64,000 nucleotides of DNA from positions 6,461,001 to 6,525,000 of the forward strand of contig NZ_CP071793.1 of assembly GCF_017498545.1 (NCBI RefSeq). The letters run 5' to 3'. The position numbers and the translations under genes are program-made. Positions 62,392 through 64,000 of the stretch are shown here, piece after piece; positions within the stretch are counted from its first letter, which is position 1; every line of letters starts with the position of its first letter. The notes beneath the pieces are model-generated. The model was not told the origin of the DNA. It made no database searches and worked only from the letters and a program-made list of their open reading frames with translations. This stretch comes from Sulfidibacter corallicola (lineage in GTDB: Bacteria > Acidobacteriota > Holophagae > Acanthopleuribacterales > Acanthopleuribacteraceae).

Positions 62392-63475
62392 GGAAAACCT
62401 TTTCGGGAAATCGGCAAAAGAAATTCGTCAGCGATTGCAGGCCATCGGTGAGCCGGCCTACCGCGAAAAACAGATTCGCGATTGGATTTACGTCAAGCGC
62501 GTTCTCGACTTTGCGGGCATGACCAATCTCTCCAAGGCGTTGCGAGCCAAGTTGGCCGACGCCTTCGTGATCGAGCCGCCCGCGACCTACCACAAACACC
62601 AGTCCAAAGACGGTTCCGTCAAGTACGTGTTCCACTTGGAAGCCGGTGGCGAGGTGGAGGCCGTCTACATGCCGATGACCAAGGGCGTCACCATGTGCCT
62701 GTCCAGCCAGGTGGGATGTGCCCAGGCCTGCAGCTTTTGCATGACGGCGCAAATGGGCTTCATTCGCAACCTCAGTCCCGGTGAAATCGTGGGCCAGGCC
62801 TTTGCGATCGCGCACGACCAGCAGCTCGAGGATCCATTCAACATCGTGATGATGGGTATGGGCGAGCCTTTGTTGAACCTCAACAACCTGATGAAGGCGA
62901 TCGACCTTTTCACCGATGATTTGGGTTTCGGCCTGTCGCCCCGGCGCATTACCGTTTCCACCTCCGGGCATGTCCGCAATTTGTTGAAGCTGGGGCAGTA
63001 CCCCAAGCTTCCTCGCATCGCCGTCTCGCTGAACGCCAGCACGGACGAGCAGCGCAACCAACTCATGCCGGTCAACCTTCGTTGGAACATCGCCGAACTG
63101 ATCGATGCCTGCAAGCAGTTGCCGATTCCGCCGCGCGAGCGCGTGACGCTGGAATACGTGTTGATCAAGGACCTCAACGATACGCCGGCCGACGCCAAAC
63201 GGCTCGTGCGGCTGGTGGCCAACCTGCGCTGTAAGATCAATTTGATCCCGTTCAACGAGACCGAGGGACTGTCCTACCGCCAACCCTCGCTCCAGGTGAT
63301 CGAGGCCTTTCAGGCCATTCTCAATCGATCGCAGATCCGCAACACGGTTCGCTGGTCGAAAGGTCGCGATATCGGTGCCGCTTGCGGGCAATTGGCCACG
63401 CCGATCACCAAACGAGGTGCCGATCTGCGCCTCAAGTCCGGCGCGCCGTCGCGAAAAGCGGGTTCGGCGGGGTGA
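62342..63475 (+). CDS. rlmN: 23S rRNA A2503 / tRNA A37 C2-methyltransferase (radical SAM)
   Basis: 377 residues from ATG 62342 (GTG 62348 and 62363 are alternatives). The canonical N-terminus resumes at ENLFGKSAKEIRQRLQ, so about 18 residues are an extension created by the overlap with the acidic-protein gene. GEPAYREKQIRDWIY, the radical SAM C126-x3-C130-x2-C133 (CAQACSFC), MGMGEPLLNLNN and the C-terminal Cys in GAACGQL identify RlmN. It methylates C2 of A2503 in 23S rRNA and of A37 in some tRNAs. Confidence 0.95.
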   Translation: MIVTATKVTPAKTTSNKENLFGKSAKEIRQRLQAIGEPAYREKQIRDWIYVKRVLDFAGMTNLSKALRAKLADAFVIEPPATYHKHQSKDGSVKYVFHLEAGGEVEAVYMPMTKGVTMCLSSQVGCAQACSFCMTAQMGFIRNLSPGEIVGQAFAIAHDQQLEDPFNIVMMGMGEPLLNLNNLMKAIDLFTDDLGFGLSPRRITVSTSGHVRNLLKLGQYPKLPRIAVSLNASTDEQRNQLMPVNLRWNIAELIDACKQLPIPPRERVTLEYVLIKDLNDTPADAKRLVRLVANLRCKINLIPFNETEGLSYRQPSLQVIEAFQAILNRSQIRNTVRWSKGRDIGAACGQLATPITKRGADLRLKSGAPSRKAGSAG

Positions 63476-63817
63476 GTGGGGTGCACTTCGCGGCGGAGGC
63501 GTTCGATGTTTGTGCGAATGGCTCGGCCGGTCCGCGGTTGGCCTTTCCATGACATGGAAAATCGTTTATGCTTCATGCTTGTTTTGAAAATTCTTCAGGG
63601 CGAGAAATCGCATACCCACGGGTTCTGGCATGTTAGTTCGTCTAAATTTATCGACTGTCACCAGTGTTTGGCCTGCCTCATGGGATCGTATTTTACCTGG
63701 AGATTGCCTGGCATACGGCGGTTGGAGTATGGTCTCCACGTGGACTCGTGCGCGTGCAGCGTTCCGTCTCTCGCGGCTCGTGCCGCTCGTTGTGGGGGAA
63801 ATTAGGAGGTAATGTCG
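63476..63817. other. Intergenic stretch after rlmN
   Basis: 342 bases with no gene I can support. The last bases contain AGGAGGT (63804-63810), the ribosome site of the following gene. Confidence 0.45.
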
Positions 63818-64000
63818 ATGGAAAACGAAATGACTTTGGACGACCTGACTTGTGAATGGGAGCAGGATGGCGAGCTGGTCGTCGAGCAATTGGACAAATG
63901 CGTGCTCTCCAAAGGTGCATGGTCCACCATTATGTTTTTGTACCGCGAAAAGAAAACGGACGGAAGTTGGGGTGATCCCAAGGTCCGCGTGCAGCGTTAC
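63818..64000 (+). CDS. Start of a conserved short protein of unknown function (partial)
   Basis: ATG 63818 is seven bases after AGGAGGT; an in-frame ATG at 63812 is too close to the ribosome site. The 61 residues present begin MENEMTLDDLTCEWEQDGEL and include LDKCVLSKGAWSTIMFLYRE and DPKVRVQRY. The KGAW.TIMF...PKVR pattern resembles a small conserved hypothetical family seen in several deltaproteobacteria and Acidobacteria (from memory). No function is known. The frame runs off the right edge. Confidence 0.75.
   Translation, partial: MENEMTLDDLTCEWEQDGELVVEQLDKCVLSKGAWSTIMFLYREKKTDGSWGDPKVRVQRY

Overview
The window suggests a free-living, aerobic, GC-rich Gram-negative bacterium with an elaborate outer membrane. 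It carries two large TonB-dependent or Oar-like receptors, a FadL-type porin, an ECF sigma/FecR pair, an IPTL-CTERM surface protein, secreted M36 and trypsin-like proteases and an aa3/caa3-type cytochrome oxidase operon. This mix fits Acidobacteriota, perhaps an Acanthopleuribacter-like member of the Holophagae, but that assignment is an inference from gene content. No rRNA, tRNA, CRISPR array, prophage or intact transposase was seen.

Layout. 1-3.1 kb: the tail of an unknown gene, a truncated NRPS-type adenylation protein and an IPTL-CTERM secreted protein. 3.2-7.7 kb: a leftward locus in which a GT5 glycogen-synthase-like enzyme is flanked by two paralogous ATP-grasp ligases. 8.9-17.3 kb: ECF sigma factor, FecR anti-sigma factor with a duplicated N-terminal module, an STN-containing TonB receptor with an acidic insertion, and a second Oar-like receptor. 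17.4-24.5 kb, leftward: a TrpF-like protein lacking the catalytic Cys, a 1683-residue one-protein phosphorelay that ends in a diguanylate cyclase, and a type II thioesterase. 24.8-33.9 kb: CPBP protease, FadL-like protein, cyclophilin, trypsin-like protease and an NAD-dependent epimerase-like protein. 34.2-37.8 kb: a photobiology block of photolyase, a TudS(DUF523)-DUF1722 protein and a MerR/B12 regulator. 38.5-41.4 kb: an M36 metalloprotease with a C-terminal module like that of the trypsin-like protease. 42.8-48.5 kb, leftward: moaD-moaE, metG-trmH, pheA and a DUF6265 gene. 49.1-50.5 kb: a YfcC-family transporter. 51.5-57.6 kb: SURF1, Sco, CoxB (with a fused cytochrome c), CoxA, CoxC, CoxD and a c-type cytochrome lipoprotein. 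57.7-64 kb: AI-2E transporter, GspC-like protein, M16 peptidase, dut, a small acidic protein overlapping rlmN, and the start of a conserved short gene.

The most unusual non-coding feature is a family of interspersed repeats that fills two convergent intergenic regions (26.2-27.0 kb and 41.4-42.8 kb), with a fragment near 38.2 kb. Each full copy carries a short hairpin whose two arms change together between copies, which suggests that the fold is maintained. Most copies point away from the stop codon of the nearer gene. One copy is split by a 121-bp MITE-like element with perfect 17-bp terminal inverted repeats.

Genes that probably work together are ECF sigma, FecR and the STN receptor (cell-surface signalling); SURF1, Sco, CoxBACD and cytochrome c (terminal oxidase assembly and function); MoaD and MoaE (molybdopterin synthase); and the three-gene ATP-grasp/GT5 locus, whose product is unknown.
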